A stretch of 64,000 bases of DNA, from assembly GCF_027887165.1 (NCBI RefSeq), contig NC_077227.1:346609707-346673706 (forward strand), written 5' to 3'. Shown in pieces: positions 44,716-55,969 of the stretch. Source of the stretch: Monodelphis domestica. Its lineage: Eukaryota; Chordata; Mammalia; Didelphimorphia; Didelphidae. Positions within the stretch are counted from its first letter, which is position 1, and each line of letters begins with the position of its first letter. The notes under the pieces are model-generated. The model saw nothing but the letters and a program-made list of their open reading frames with translations, did no database searches and was not told the origin of the DNA. The translations under genes and the position numbers were made by a program.

Positions 44716-44914
44716 AAAAGTCTCCAGAACACAAGGAAGCCCAGGCTCCCCACACATCCTCATTGGCTGCTGTACTTTAAGCCAATCAAAAGCCTCCAGA
44801 GGACAGGGAAGCTCAAGCCCCCAACAACCCTCCCCCAGAGACTACACCAAGAGATCTTCTGTTAAAGCTCCAAGAGGGGAGACTGATAGAAGTCCCCAAA
44901 AAACAAAAAAAAAA

Positions 44915-46141
44915 TGAAAGGAACAAGAGCACAGACAAATATGGGGAGTAAAGAAGGGGTGAATTTGAGCAAACAACAGAAAAAGAAGAAAGAAACTACA
45001 ATAGACAGCTACTACTCAGCAAATGGAACAGATGAGGAGAGATCAGCAAAAGATAAATGAGAAATCCCAGCAAATATGATACAGGCTGTGGAAGAACTCA
45101 GAACACAACTAAGAGAGGCTGAAGACAATTGGGAAAAGAACTTAAAAATTAAGATAAGTCATCTGGAAACAGAGGCACTTGAACTAAAAAGAGAAAATAG
45201 TGTCTTGAAAGCCAAAATCAACCAGCTGGAAAATGAGGCAAAGGAGATGAAAGATGAGGCAAAGAAGATGAAAGACAAGGTAAAGAGGATGAAAGATGAT
45301 CTTCAAAGATCATCTTTCAAAGATCATAAAGATCATAAAGATTTCAAAGATCAAAGATCATAAGTAAAAGGCTGACCAAAAAGCCAGAGATGAAATCCAA
45401 TCTTTAATAACCAGAATAAGACAGCTAGAATCAAGTGACCTCACAAGGCAGCAGGACACTATAAAACAAAACAAAAAGAATGGAAAAATTGAGGAAAATG
45501 TGACGCATCTCATTCACAAAACAGACTATTTAGAAAATTGTTCAAGAAGAGAAAATTTAAGAATAATTGGACTACCAGAAGACCACGACAAAAGAAAAAG
45601 CCTGGACATAATACTAGAGGAAATTATCCAGGAAAACTGTCCCGAGATCCTAGAACAAGAGGGGAAAGTGGAGATTGAAAGAATCCACAGATAACCCCCT
45701 GTATTTAATCCCCAACTGACAACACCAAGAAATGTTATAACCAAACTCAAAAACAATCAGATGAAAGAAAAGATATTACAAGCTGCCAAGAAGAAGCCAT
45801 TCAGATACCATGGAAACACGGTGAGGTTAACACAGGATCTGGCTGCATCTGCACTGAAGGACCGAAAGGCATGGAATACAATATTCCAGAAAACAAGGGA
45901 ACTAGGTCTACAACCAAGAATAAAATACCCATCAAAACTGACTATATTCTTACAGGGGAAAGTATGGTCATTCAACACAACAGAGGAGTTCCAAGCTTTC
46001 ATAAATAAAAGACCACACCTGAACAGAAAATTTCATGTCCAACCACAGAACTCAAGAGAATCATCAAAAGGTAATTTAAAAAGGGGGAAAAAAACAAAAC
46101 AAAACAACAACAAAAATATTTTAAGAGACTCAATAAGTTAA
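44915..46141 (+). pseudogene. L1 ORF1 (RNA-binding protein), broken
   Basis: Reading begins at MKGTRAQTNMGSKEG (44915), stops near 45060, and continues in another frame from 45076. A coiled coil with regular Leu/Ile spacing lies at 45076-45300 (LETEALELKRENSVLKAKIN). An RRM-like part lies at 45500-45690 (SRRENLRIIGLPE) and the C-terminal domain at 45761-46141 (RKAWNTIFQKTRELGLQPRI), ending at TAA. In intact L1s this protein trimerises and coats L1 RNA. At least two frame changes and several stops inactivate it. Confidence 0.85.
45292..45317. repeat. Perfect 12-bp palindrome with 2-nt spacer in ORF1
   Basis: AAAGATGATCTT, then CA, then AAGATCATCTTT. It is followed by several short AAAGATCAT-type repeats up to 45360. 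Confidence 0.95.
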
Positions 46142-46200
46142 AATGATATGTATCCGTAAAAGAAAAGAGGTCATTGGTAACTCTTAAAAACTGTCGCTAT

Positions 46201-47456
46201 CCAAAGGAAAGTAATGAATGCTGGAGGAGATGTGGCAAAGTAGGGACATTAATTCATTGCTGGTGGAGTTGTGAACTGATCCAACCATTCTGGAGGGCAA
46301 TTTGGAACTATGCTCAAAGGGCGATAAAAGAATGTCTACCCTTTGATCCAACTTTGGGGTTTGTACCCCAAAGAGATAATAAGGAAAAAGACTTGTACAA
46401 GAATATTCATAGCTGCGCTCTTTGCGGTGGCCAAAAATTGGAAAACGAGGGGATGCCCATCAATTGGGGAATGGCTGAACAAATTGTGGTATATGTTGGT
46501 GATGGAATACTATTGTGCAAAAAGGAATAATAAAGTGGAGGAATTCCATGGAGACTGGAACGACCTCCAGGAAGTGATGCAGAGCGAGAGGAGCAGAACC
46601 AGGAGAACATTGTACACAGAGACTAATACACTGTGGTATAACTGAACGTAATGGACTTCTCCATTAGTAGCGGTATAATGTCCTTGAATAATCTGCAGGG
46701 ATCTAGGAGAAAAAACACTATTCATAAGCAAAGGACAAACTGTGGGAGTAGAAACACCGAGGAAAAGCAACTGCCTGACTACAGAGGTTGAGGGGACATG
46801 ATAGAGTAGAGACTCTAAACGAACACTCTAATGCAAATACTAACAACATGGCAATGGGTTTGAATGAAGAACACATGTGATACCCAGTGGAATCATGCAT
46901 CAGCTATGGGGGATAGAGGGGGAAGAAAAGAAAATGATCTTTGTCTTTAATGAATAATGCTTGGAAATGATCAAATAAAATATTATAAAATTTTAAAAAT
47001 AAATAAATAAATGTTAGTAGTTGTAATAACAGTTATTATAGCAGTAGTAATAATAATATAATAGTAGTAGTGGTAGTAGTAGTAGTAATAGTGGTAGTAA
47101 TAGCAGTAAAAATAATAGCAATAATAGTAGTAATAGTAGTAATAATTGTAGTGGTAATATTAATAGTAAATACCAATAAAAATAATAGTAATCGTAGTAA
47201 TAAAATAACAGTAGTAGTAATATAGTAATAGTAGTAGTAGTAATCATAATACCAGTAGTAGTAATAGCATTAATAGGAATAGTAGTGGTGTAGCAATAAT
47301 AGCAATAGTAGTAAATATATGTTTTTGTATACATGTACCACATTGCCAAAAGGGGCCATAGGAAATTTTTAATACAATATCTTCATTTGGGAGAAGGAAA
47401 CTCTGTGCCCAGGGTCGCAAATTACACAGGATTTGGAAATAAAATAACCTTAACAA
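46201..47456 (+). mobile_element. Inner L1: truncated L1 3' end plus probable 3' transduction
   Basis: Bases 46201-~46990 are the last part of L1 ORF2 (WRRCGKVGTLIHCWWSCELI, then MEYYCAKRNNKVEEFHGDWN), 3' UTR and AATAAA. Next come a trinucleotide array, unique DNA, a MIR-like piece, a second AATAAA (~47438) and an A-run. Flanks are AAAAACTGTCGCTAT (46186-46200) and AAAAATTGTCACTAT (47457-47471). The outer L1 spacer joins directly across (GTCGCTAT to CACCTGGGC). Confidence 0.82.
47010..47320. repeat. ~310 bp (TAR)n trinucleotide array
   Basis: Imperfect runs of AGT and AAT triplets. Tyr/Leu-rich reading frames across it are artefacts. Confidence 0.95.
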
Positions 47457-48070
47457 AAAAATTGTCACTATCACCTGGGCAGCTAGAAGAATTACACTTA
47501 GAGGGAACAGTGACAAACTGTATAGGATGAAAGGACAAGACATAAATAGGTATATAGATATATGCATACATAAATACATATACATGTGTATGTATATATA
47601 TACACAATTAGAGCTAAAAAAGAGGTTATGACTAAAAGAAATGGGAAAAGAAACAAATGGGGGTAAATTTATATGTCACAAAGAAGCTCATGGCGGGAGG
47701 GGGGAGAACATCGATACACTGAAAGGGTAAAGAGGTTGGAGATAGGAAATACTCAACTCTTATGTACTTTGAAACTGACCCAAAGAGGGAAGAACAATCC
47801 AATCTATTGGGGAAGAGAATAGATTTGGGCCCTATAGAGGAGTAGAAGGGTAAAAAACAAACTGGTGAGGAGGAAGCAGTACAAGGGAGGGAGAGGGTGG
47901 GGGAAAACTTTAAAAAGACTACAGGGGAAAATAAGGGAGGGAATAAGAAGGGAAGGGGGTAGAAAGGGAAGTAAAATAAGGGGGGGACTAGGGGGACTGA
48001 CTATAAACAAACATTGGTATAGAAGGAAATAGTGAAAGAAGAAAAGGCAGGACCAGGAGTAGATATCAAA

Positions 48071-51000
48071 ATGCTGGGAAATACACAGCTAGTAATCATA
48101 ACTCTGAATGTGAATGGAATGAACTCACCCATAAAACAAAAGCAAATAGCAGAGTGGATTAGAATCCAAAACCCTACCATATGCTGTCTGCAAGAAAAAC
48201 ACATGAGGAAGATAGATACACATAGGGTGAAAGTAAGAGGATGGAGCCAAATCTATTGGGCATCAAATGATAAAAAGAAGGCAAGAGTAGCAATCATGAT
48301 ATCGGACAAAGCCAAAGTAAAAATAAATCTAGTTAAAAGAGATAGGGAAGGTAATTACATCCTGATAAAAGGCAGTGTAGACAACGAGGAAATATCTGTA
48401 CTCAATATGTATGCACCAAATGGCAGAGCATCCAAATTTTTAAAGGAGAAGCTAGAGAAGCTCAAGGATGAAATAGATAGAAAAACTATACTAGTGGGAG
48501 ATCTGAACCTTCCCCTATCTGAACTAGATAAATCAAATAAATAAATAAATAAATAAGAAAGAGGTGAGAGAAGCAAATCAAATCTTAGAAAAATTAGAGT
48601 TAGTAGACATATGGAGAAAAATAAATAGGGACAAAAAGGAATACACCTTCTTTTCAGCAGCACATGGTACATTCGCAAAAATTGACTATGTACTAGGGCA
48701 CAAAATCATTGCAAACAAGTGCAAAAGGGCAGAAATAATAAATGCAACCTTCTCAGACCACAATGCAATAAAATAATAATTAGTAAGGGTACATGGATAG
48801 ATAAATCAAAAATTAATTGGAAATTAAACAATATGATTCTCCAAAACCAGTTAGTTAAAGAACAAATTGTAGAAACAATTAATAAATTCATTGAAGAAAA
48901 TGACAATGGTGAGACATCCTTTCAAAACCTATGGGATGTAGCCAAAGCAGTACTCAGGGGGAAATTTATATCCTTGAGTTCATATATAAACAAATTAAGA
49001 AGGGCCGAGGTCAATGAATTGGGCATGCAAATTAAAAAACTAGAAAGTGAGCAAATTAAAAACCCTCAGATGAAGACTAAATTAGAGATCCTAAAAATCA
49101 AAGGAGAAATTAATAAAATTGAAAGTCAAAGAACTATTGATTTAATAAATAAGACTAGAAGCTGGTACTTTGAAAAAACAAATAAAATTGACAAAGTACT
49201 AGTCAGTCTAATTAAAAAAAGGAAAGAAAAAAACCAAATTGACAGTATCCAAGATGAAAAGGGAGACCTCACCTCTAATGAAGAGGAAATCAAGGCAATC
49301 ATTAAAAACTACTATGCCCAATTATATGGCAAAAAATATGGCAATCTAAGTGATATGGATGAATGCTTACAAAAATATAAATTGCCTAGACTAAAAGAAG
49401 AAGAAATAAATTACCTAAACAACCCCATATCAGAAAAAGAAATTGAACAAGCCATCAAAGAACTCCTTAAGAAAAAATCCCCAGGTCCAGAAGGATTCAC
49501 AAATGAATTCTATCAAACATTCAAAGGACAGCTAACCCCAATACTATGAAAACTATTTGACAGAATAAGCCATGAAGGGGTTCTACCAAATTCTTTTTAT
49601 GACACAAACATGGTACTGATCCCAAAGCCAGGCAGGTTAAAAACAGAGAAAGAAAACTATAGGCCAATCACCCTAATGAATTAGATGCAAAAATCTTAAA
49701 TAGGATACTAGCAAAAAGACTCCAGCAAGTCATCACAAGGTTATCCACTACTATCAGGTAGGATTCATACCAGGAATGCAAGGATGTTTCAATATTAGGA
49801 AAACCATCCACATAATTGACCATATAAACAAGCAAACCGACAAAAATCACATGATTATCTCAATAGATGCAGAAAAAGCCTTTGACAAAATACAACACCC
49901 ATTCCTATTGAAAACACTAGAAAGTATAGGAATAGAAGGTCCTTTCCTAAAAATAATAAACAGTATATACCTAAAACCATCAGCAAACATCATCTGCAAT
50001 GGGGAATAACTCAAAGCCTTCCCAATAAGATCAGGAGTCAAACAAGGATGCCCATTATCACCGCTATTATTTAATATTGTACTAGAAACACTAGTAGTAG
50101 CAATTAGAGAAGAAAAAGAAATTGAAGGTATTAAAATTGGCAATGAGGAGACCAAGATGTCACTCTTTGCAAATGATATGATGATTTACTTAAAGAATCC
50201 TAGGGAATCAACCAAAAAGCTAATCAAAATAGTTCACAACTTTAGCAAAGTTGCAGGATACAAAATAAACCCACATAAGTCATCAGTATTTCTATATATC
50301 TCCAACCCAATTCAGCAGCAAGAATTAGAAAGAGAAATTCTATTTAAAGTCACCCGAGACAATATAAAATACTTAGGAATCTATCTTCTGAGACAAACAC
50401 AGGAACTATACGAACACAACTGCAAAACACTCTCCACACGATTAAAACTAGATCTAAACAATTGGAAAAACATTGATTGCTCATGGGTGGGACAAGCTAT
50501 CATAATAAAAATGACCATCCTACCCAAACTTATATATCTATTTAGTGCCATACCCATTGAACTACCAAAAAACTATTTTACTGAATTAGAGAAAACCATA
50601 TCAAAGTTAATTTGGAAGAATAAAGGATCAAGGATATCCAGGGAAATAATGGGGAAAAAAATACAAAGGAAGGTGGCCTTGCAGTCCCAGATCTCAAACT
50701 ATATTACAAAGCAGCATTCATCAAAACAATTTGGTACTGGCTAAGAGACAGAAAGGAGGATCAGTGGAATAGACTTGGGTAAATGACCTCAGTAAGACAG
50801 TCTTTGACAAACCCAAAGACCCCAGCTTTTAGGACAAAAATCCAGTATTTGATAAAAACTGCTGGGAAATTTGGAAGAGAGTGTGGGAGAGATTAGGTTT
50901 GGATCAACACCTCATACCCTACACCAAGCTAAACTCAGAATGGGCGAATGACCTGAATATAAAGAAGGAAACTATAAGTAAATTAGGTGAACACAGAATA

Positions 51001-51882
51001 GTATACATGTCAGACCTTTGGGAAGGGAAAGATTTTAAAACCAAGCAAGACTTAGAAAGAGTCACAAAATGCAAAATAAATAATTTTGACTACATCAATT
51101 TAAAAAGTTTTTGTACAAACAAAACCAATGTAACTAAAATTAGAAGGAAAGCAACAAATTGGGTAACAATCTTCATAACAAAAACCTCTGACAAAGGTCT
51201 AATTACTCAAATCTATAAAGAGCTAAACCAGTTGTACAAAAAATCAAGCCATTCTCCAATTGAAAAATGGGTAAGGGGCATGAATAGGCAATTTTCAGTT
51301 AAAGAAATCAAAACTATTAATAAGCACATGAAAAAGTGTTCTAGATCTCTTATAATCAGAGAAGTGCAAATCAAAACAACTCTGAGGTATCACCTCACAC
51401 CTAGCAGATTGTTCAACATGACAGCAAAGGAAAGTAATGAATGCTGGAGGGGATGTGGCAAAGTAGGGACATTAATGCATTGCTGGTGAAGTTGTGAATT
51501 GATCCAACCATTCTGGAGGGCAATTTGGAACTATGCCCAAAGGGCACTAAAAGACTATCTACCCTTTGATCCAGCCATAGCACTGCTGGGTTTGTACCCC
51601 AAAGAGATAATAAAGAAAAAGACTTGTACAAAAATATTCATAGCTGCGCTCTTTGCGGTGGCCAAAAATTGGAAAATGAGGGGATGCCCTTCAATTGGAG
51701 AACAGCTGAACAAATTGTGGTATATGTTGGTGATGGAATACTGTTGTGCTCAAAGGAACAATAACGTGGAGGAATTCCATGGAGATTGGAACAACCTCCA
51801 GGAAGTGATGCAGAGTGAGAGGAGCAGAACCAGGAGAACATTGTACACAGAGACTGACACATTGTGGTACAAGAGAACGTAA
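48071..51882 (+). pseudogene. L1 ORF2 (endonuclease and reverse transcriptase), broken
   Basis: The endonuclease part (48071-48780) shows VIITLNVNGM, CCLQEKHM (canonically CLQETH), GDLNLPLS and a terminal SDHN. The reverse-transcriptase part follows with [51 protein letters not shown] and FANDMMIYL, where the catalytic FADD is changed to FAND. The C-terminal part ends EEFHGDWNNLQEVMQSERSR, TLWYKRT and a stop at 51882. An (AAAT)n run near 48534-48557 shifts the frame. A TGA after LTPIL (49549) and at least three more frame changes follow. The protein nicks DNA and primes L1 RNA copying in active elements; this copy cannot. Confidence 0.92.
48534..48557. repeat. (AAAT)n inside L1 ORF2
   Basis: About six tetranucleotide units sit between LDKSN and the VREANQ block, replacing a few codons and changing frame. 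Confidence 0.9.
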
Positions 51883-52439
51883 TGGACTTCTCCACTAATG
51901 GCTTTACAATGTCCTTGAACAACCTGCAGCGATCTACAAGGAAAAAAAAATATCCTCAAGCAGAGGACAAACTGTGGGAGTAAAAACACTGAGGAAAAGC
52001 AATTGCTTGACTACAAAGGTTGAGGGGACATGATCGAGGAGAGATGCTAAATGAGCACCCAAATGCAAATACCAACAACAAGGAAATGGGTTCAGAGTAA
52101 GGACACATGTGATACCCAGACAAATCGTCTGTCAGCTAGGGAAGGGGTGGCAGGAGAGGTGGGGGGGAGTGGGGAGGAGGAAAAGAAAATGATGTTTCCA
52201 ATCAACAATGTATGAAAATGACCAGATAAAATAATGTTTTGAAAACTAAAAAAAAAATATATATATATATATATAATATTCAGTTTACATGGCTTATCCT
52301 GGTAGAATGTAAGTTTTTCAAAGGAAGAAACTGGGTTTTCATTCTGTTTTTTATTCCTAATGCCTACAGGTCCCTTGGCAAGTCACTTAATGTTTAAGTG
52401 CTCTAGGCCACTCTATAACTAAACATTACAGAGAAAATG

Positions 52440-53050
52440 TAGAATATATTGGTATGAGAGTGTTTTCTTACCTGAACGTTTTTTATCTCAATGAAATCAC
52501 TGTTCTATTCCCTATTCCTATTATTGTACCTAACATACCTTTGTAAACAGTAGGCAGTTAATAGATTCAGACTGGATTTGATGGGAGATCATGAACAAGA
52601 AACATGCAGGGTAATAAGGCATGGAAAGGTTGTGATCTGCAAAATTAGAAAGAGTACCCATATCAATGACATTTTAGATTGAATTTTTCAATTCTCATAA
52701 ATACAGTGATGTGGAAGGGGCTAAGAAATAGAATCCTTAGTTCCTAAGAAACTCATCTTTTCTCCCAAGACACTCTCTCCGTGTACAGAGAGTGATAGGA
52801 TAGCAATTTCTCATATCAAAGTTAGAGGCCCATTCACCAACATCTCATTATATTGGTTTTTTTTCTACATGCAAACTCTATCTACACTCTCAAAAAGCAT
52901 CATCTCTATTCAAAATCTATTCCCTCTGTCTCAAACATGTTTGTGGTGAACTGGACCAAAGAGGACTCAAACAAGAGACATAGTGAGGCAGACTGGAGTT
53001 GAGGATGAGCAAGACCCAGCCAGAGCTTTTAACAAAGTGACATGATCAGA
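52440..53050. other. Unassigned stretch with an L2-like start
   Basis: CTAACATACCTTTGTAAACA near 52530 is L2-like. No gene. Confidence 0.3.
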
Positions 53051-53054
53051 TCAT

Positions 53055-53290
53055 AAAATGGATGAATTCAGAGAAATCTGGGAAGAATTGTATGGACTTA
53101 TGCCGAGTCAAATTAGGAGAACCAAAAAAAGCAACTTATGCTATAAGTACAACATTGTTAACAGAAAAACAACTATGAAAGACTCAAGAATGCTAATCAA
53201 TGGAATCACCAATCTTGACTTCAGAAAACTGATGATGAACCACACTTCCCATCTCTTGACAAAGGTGTGGCTAGAAGTGCATAAGAACAC
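53055..53290 (+). mobile_element. Old L1 3' fragment
   Basis: Reads DEFREIWEELYGLMPSQIRR, the decayed L1 ORF2 end, then 3' UTR. No duplication found. Confidence 0.7.
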
Positions 53291-53364
53291 ATGTTAGAAT
53301 GTTAGCTCCTTTGAGGCCAGCATTGTTTTTTGTTTGAATATAAATGGTGTGCTGTTATTATTCA

Positions 53365-53605
53365 AGGCAACTAAATAGTACAGTGGATAGAGAGATGAAT
53401 TTTCCATCAAGAAGACAAGTTTAAAATCAATCTTAATAGCTACATGACCCTGGACAAATCTGCCTGCCTCAGTTCCCTCATCTGTAATGAAAAAATAATA
53501 GCATCTACCTCACAGGGTTGTTGTGAAGATCAAATGAGACAATATTTGTAAAGAATTTTGCAAACTTCAAAGTAATTTATAAATAGTAGCCATTATTATT
53601 ATCAT
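53365..53605 (+). repeat. MIR-core SINE
   Basis: Contains AGTACAGTGGATAGAGAGAT, CAGGGTTGTTGTGAAGATCA and the GCCATTATTATTATC tail. Confidence 0.85.
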
Positions 53606-53609
53606 ATTT

Positions 53610-54530
53610 GTATCCCAAGTGCTTAGCAATAAATGCTTGTTGACTAATAAAACAATGTATAAATTTATTTTGTTGGCTATATTTATTGTGAAGGAGGGTT
53701 TTTATTTTTTCAAGGAGAGAATCATGTGAGGAAGTAGAACAGCAGTGATAGAGATGGGAAGAAGAAAGAAAAAATATCAATGAAACATTCAAAAATACAC
53801 AGAAGATTGCAGGAAGAAGCTCAGAAGATGACAAAGAAAAGCAGTGTAGTATTGAGACTACTATGCTAAATATACATACACCAAATCTATAAGGAACAGA
53901 GATAATGTTTCATATGCAATTCTCTCTTTCTGTTCTTTGAATGATGAAATGTTTGTCAAATTTACATTTTTTTTAAGAGTTGAGAAAGAGACAAACAGTG
54001 ACCTAATAAGATAGTGGGAAGAGTCTTAAGCAAAGAGTTAGGGCAGGGTTGATTATATCAGACTGAGGCATAATCAGACAACAGACAAGTTTATTAAGGA
54101 TCTGAGTGGCAGTGACAGCCTCTGGATGAGTGTCTGAAATAGCACCAGGGACAGCTCCTCCCAGGCTTTTTTCTTCCAACAAGGCTGATTTATCAGGGTT
54201 CTGGGAATCTTCTTTATTAGAATTTTCTTCTTCAGGGACCCATGCCAAGAGCCAGGGAAAGACCCTGAATTCATGAAAAATAAGCTACTTAAACAAAAAA
54301 GTATCAATAATTTCAGTCTCTATGAGAAAATGAAAATGAAGCAAATCACCTTCCCATAATTCTTTGTTCATTATTCCCAGGCTTTCCTCCAATAAGTAAA
54401 AGGAAAAGATACATGGATTTTTTTAAGCAAAATGCTCTTAGAAAACATGTTCCCATGCATTCATTAAAAAGACAATTTCTTATAATATACCCTAGGGACA
54501 AAGCGTTAATAAATTATTAGCAAATTATAA
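53610..54530. other. Unassigned stretch
   Basis: The overlapping minus frames at 54003-54307 have no recognisable domain. No gene called. Confidence 0.3.
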
Positions 54531-54539
54531 GTTCTTCAT

Positions 54540-55440
54540 TGCCTTCAAGATAATACACACTCATCTGTTTAACATTTAAAGCAATTCACATTTTGGTTTC
54601 ACCCTGTCTTGCCAAGTTGGTTACGTATTGCTTCACTTTGTACACTCCATTCTCTGTTACACAACCTTTCCCCCTTGTCTTCCTTCCTCCATTTCTTGGA
54701 TCCCCTACATCTCTTCAAGACTTGGCTAAAGAGCCACCTACTCTAAGAACCTTTTTTCTGATTCATACAGTTGTTAGCAACCCACCCTCCAAATTACTAT
54801 GTATTTATTTAAATATATCCTATATTTTTATATCTGTGAACATGTTACAACCCCCAACAGAATGCAAAGTCTTTGAGGCTACACATTACGCCTGTCTTTG
54901 CTTCCTATCTCTTTCTCAGAGAAATGTAATAAAATTAGCACTAGCATTATCTCTGAAAATGTGTATTAAGGGACTGAATTAGTTCTATCTTTTGATTTTC
55001 AAAACCTCAACTCCTTTCCCTAACCACCATTTCCCTATATTGTCTCCCCATTTGAATAAAAGTTCCTTAAGGATAAGTACATTTGTTGTTTCTCAGTCAT
55101 TTCAGTTATGTCCAACTCTTTGTGATCCCAAATGGGCTTTTCTTGGTAAAGATGTTAAAGTGGTTTTCCATTTCCTTCTTCAGTTCATTTTACAGATGAG
55201 GAAACTGAAGCAAGCAGGGTTAAGTAATTTGCCCAGAGTCACACAGCTAGTGTCTGAGGCCATAGTTGAACTCAGGGATATGAGTCTTCCTGATTTCAGA
55301 CCCAACACTCTATCCCCTGTGCCACCTAGTCACCTCCAAGCATTCTATAAGTGCTCTTGATTCACTGACTCATTTATTCACTTTTGCATTTATATCTCAA
55401 GTGATTAGAACAAAATCTGGCATCTAAGAGATAAATAAAT
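54540..55440 (+). repeat. L2 LINE 3' region with a MAR1 SINE inside
   Basis: L2 blocks are CAAGACTTGGCTAAAGAGCC, AGAATGCAAAGTCTTTGAGG and, after the SINE, AGAGATAAATAAATTCTTGT. The MAR1 SINE (minus) is ~55085-55340 (CCAACTCTTTGTGATCC, then TGTGCCACCTAGTCACC). Confidence 0.75.
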
Positions 55441-55449
55441 TCTTGTTGA

Positions 55450-55800
55450 TTGGCTGATCATCTGGAGCTGGCTGGTTGAGTGGAGTTCCATAGATACTAG
55501 ATAAATGTCCAATTCCAATTGCCCACAGAACGAGCTCTGTTAATAGGCATTTTTTCACCCTGCTGATAGACACTAATGTGTTTTATATGTAGCAAAAGAA
55601 AGTATGCTTTTTATGTTTGCTTTAACTCACCTGCCAGATATATCTCCTAATTAGATTAGATTCATGAGCTACAAAACAGCTCTGAATGGAATTGGACATT
55701 AAACACTAAAAAGAAACTTATTGACGTCATGTTTGAAAAAATTAAGAAACAAAACTGAATGCCCCCTATAAATTTTGCTCATAAAAATTCTTTTGCCCTT
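55450..55800. other. Candidate conserved non-coding element
   Basis: Repeat-poor, with homeobox-type words such as CTAATTAGATTAGATTCATG near 55646-55665. Confidence 0.3.
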
Positions 55801-55804
55801 GGAG

Positions 55805-55965
55805 GAGCAGTATGAGATGAGAAAAATAGCACTGAAGTTAGAGTTAATTGATCTTTGCTCTTCTATTTACTGCCTATCTGACCTCAGACATAACATTTCA
55901 CCCCTCTGGAATCGCAGTTTCTTCATCTGTAAAATGGAGATCACAATCATTGCACTAGCCATTTA
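55805..55965 (+). repeat. MIR-type SINE
   Basis: Contains CTGACCTCAGACATAAC and TTTCTTCATCTGTAAAATGG. Confidence 0.7.
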
Positions 55966-55969
55966 ACTC

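Larger units (their letters stand above)
43558..52266 (+). mobile_element. Near full-length, broken L1 (outer L1)
   Basis: The element has a 5' UTR with YY1-type AAGATGGC (43571-43578), ORF1 and ORF2 remnants, a 3' UTR, AATAAA and an A/TA-rich tail. Identical 17-bp copies of ATATATATAATATTCAG flank it (43541-43557, 52267-52283). Without its two internal insertions it is about 7.4 kb, fitting a complete marsupial L1. Both ORFs carry frameshifts and stops, so it cannot move on its own. The perfect duplication argues for a fairly recent insertion. The 3' end of the A/TA tract cannot be placed exactly because the tail merges with the TA-rich duplication. Confidence 0.93.
43260..52400 (+). repeat. 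L2 LINE, split by the large L1
   Basis: L2 sequence at ~43260-43557 ends AATATTCAG. It resumes after the L1 as TTTACATGGCTTATCC, then TAGAATGTAAGTTTTTC, to ~52400. The two parts are contiguous in the usual L2 tail. Confidence 0.8.

Noticed and set aside
47014..47349. Tyr/Leu-rich minus frame
   Set aside because: By-product of the trinucleotide array.
54593..54982. 129-codon plus frame
   Set aside because: Covers the L2 3' region.
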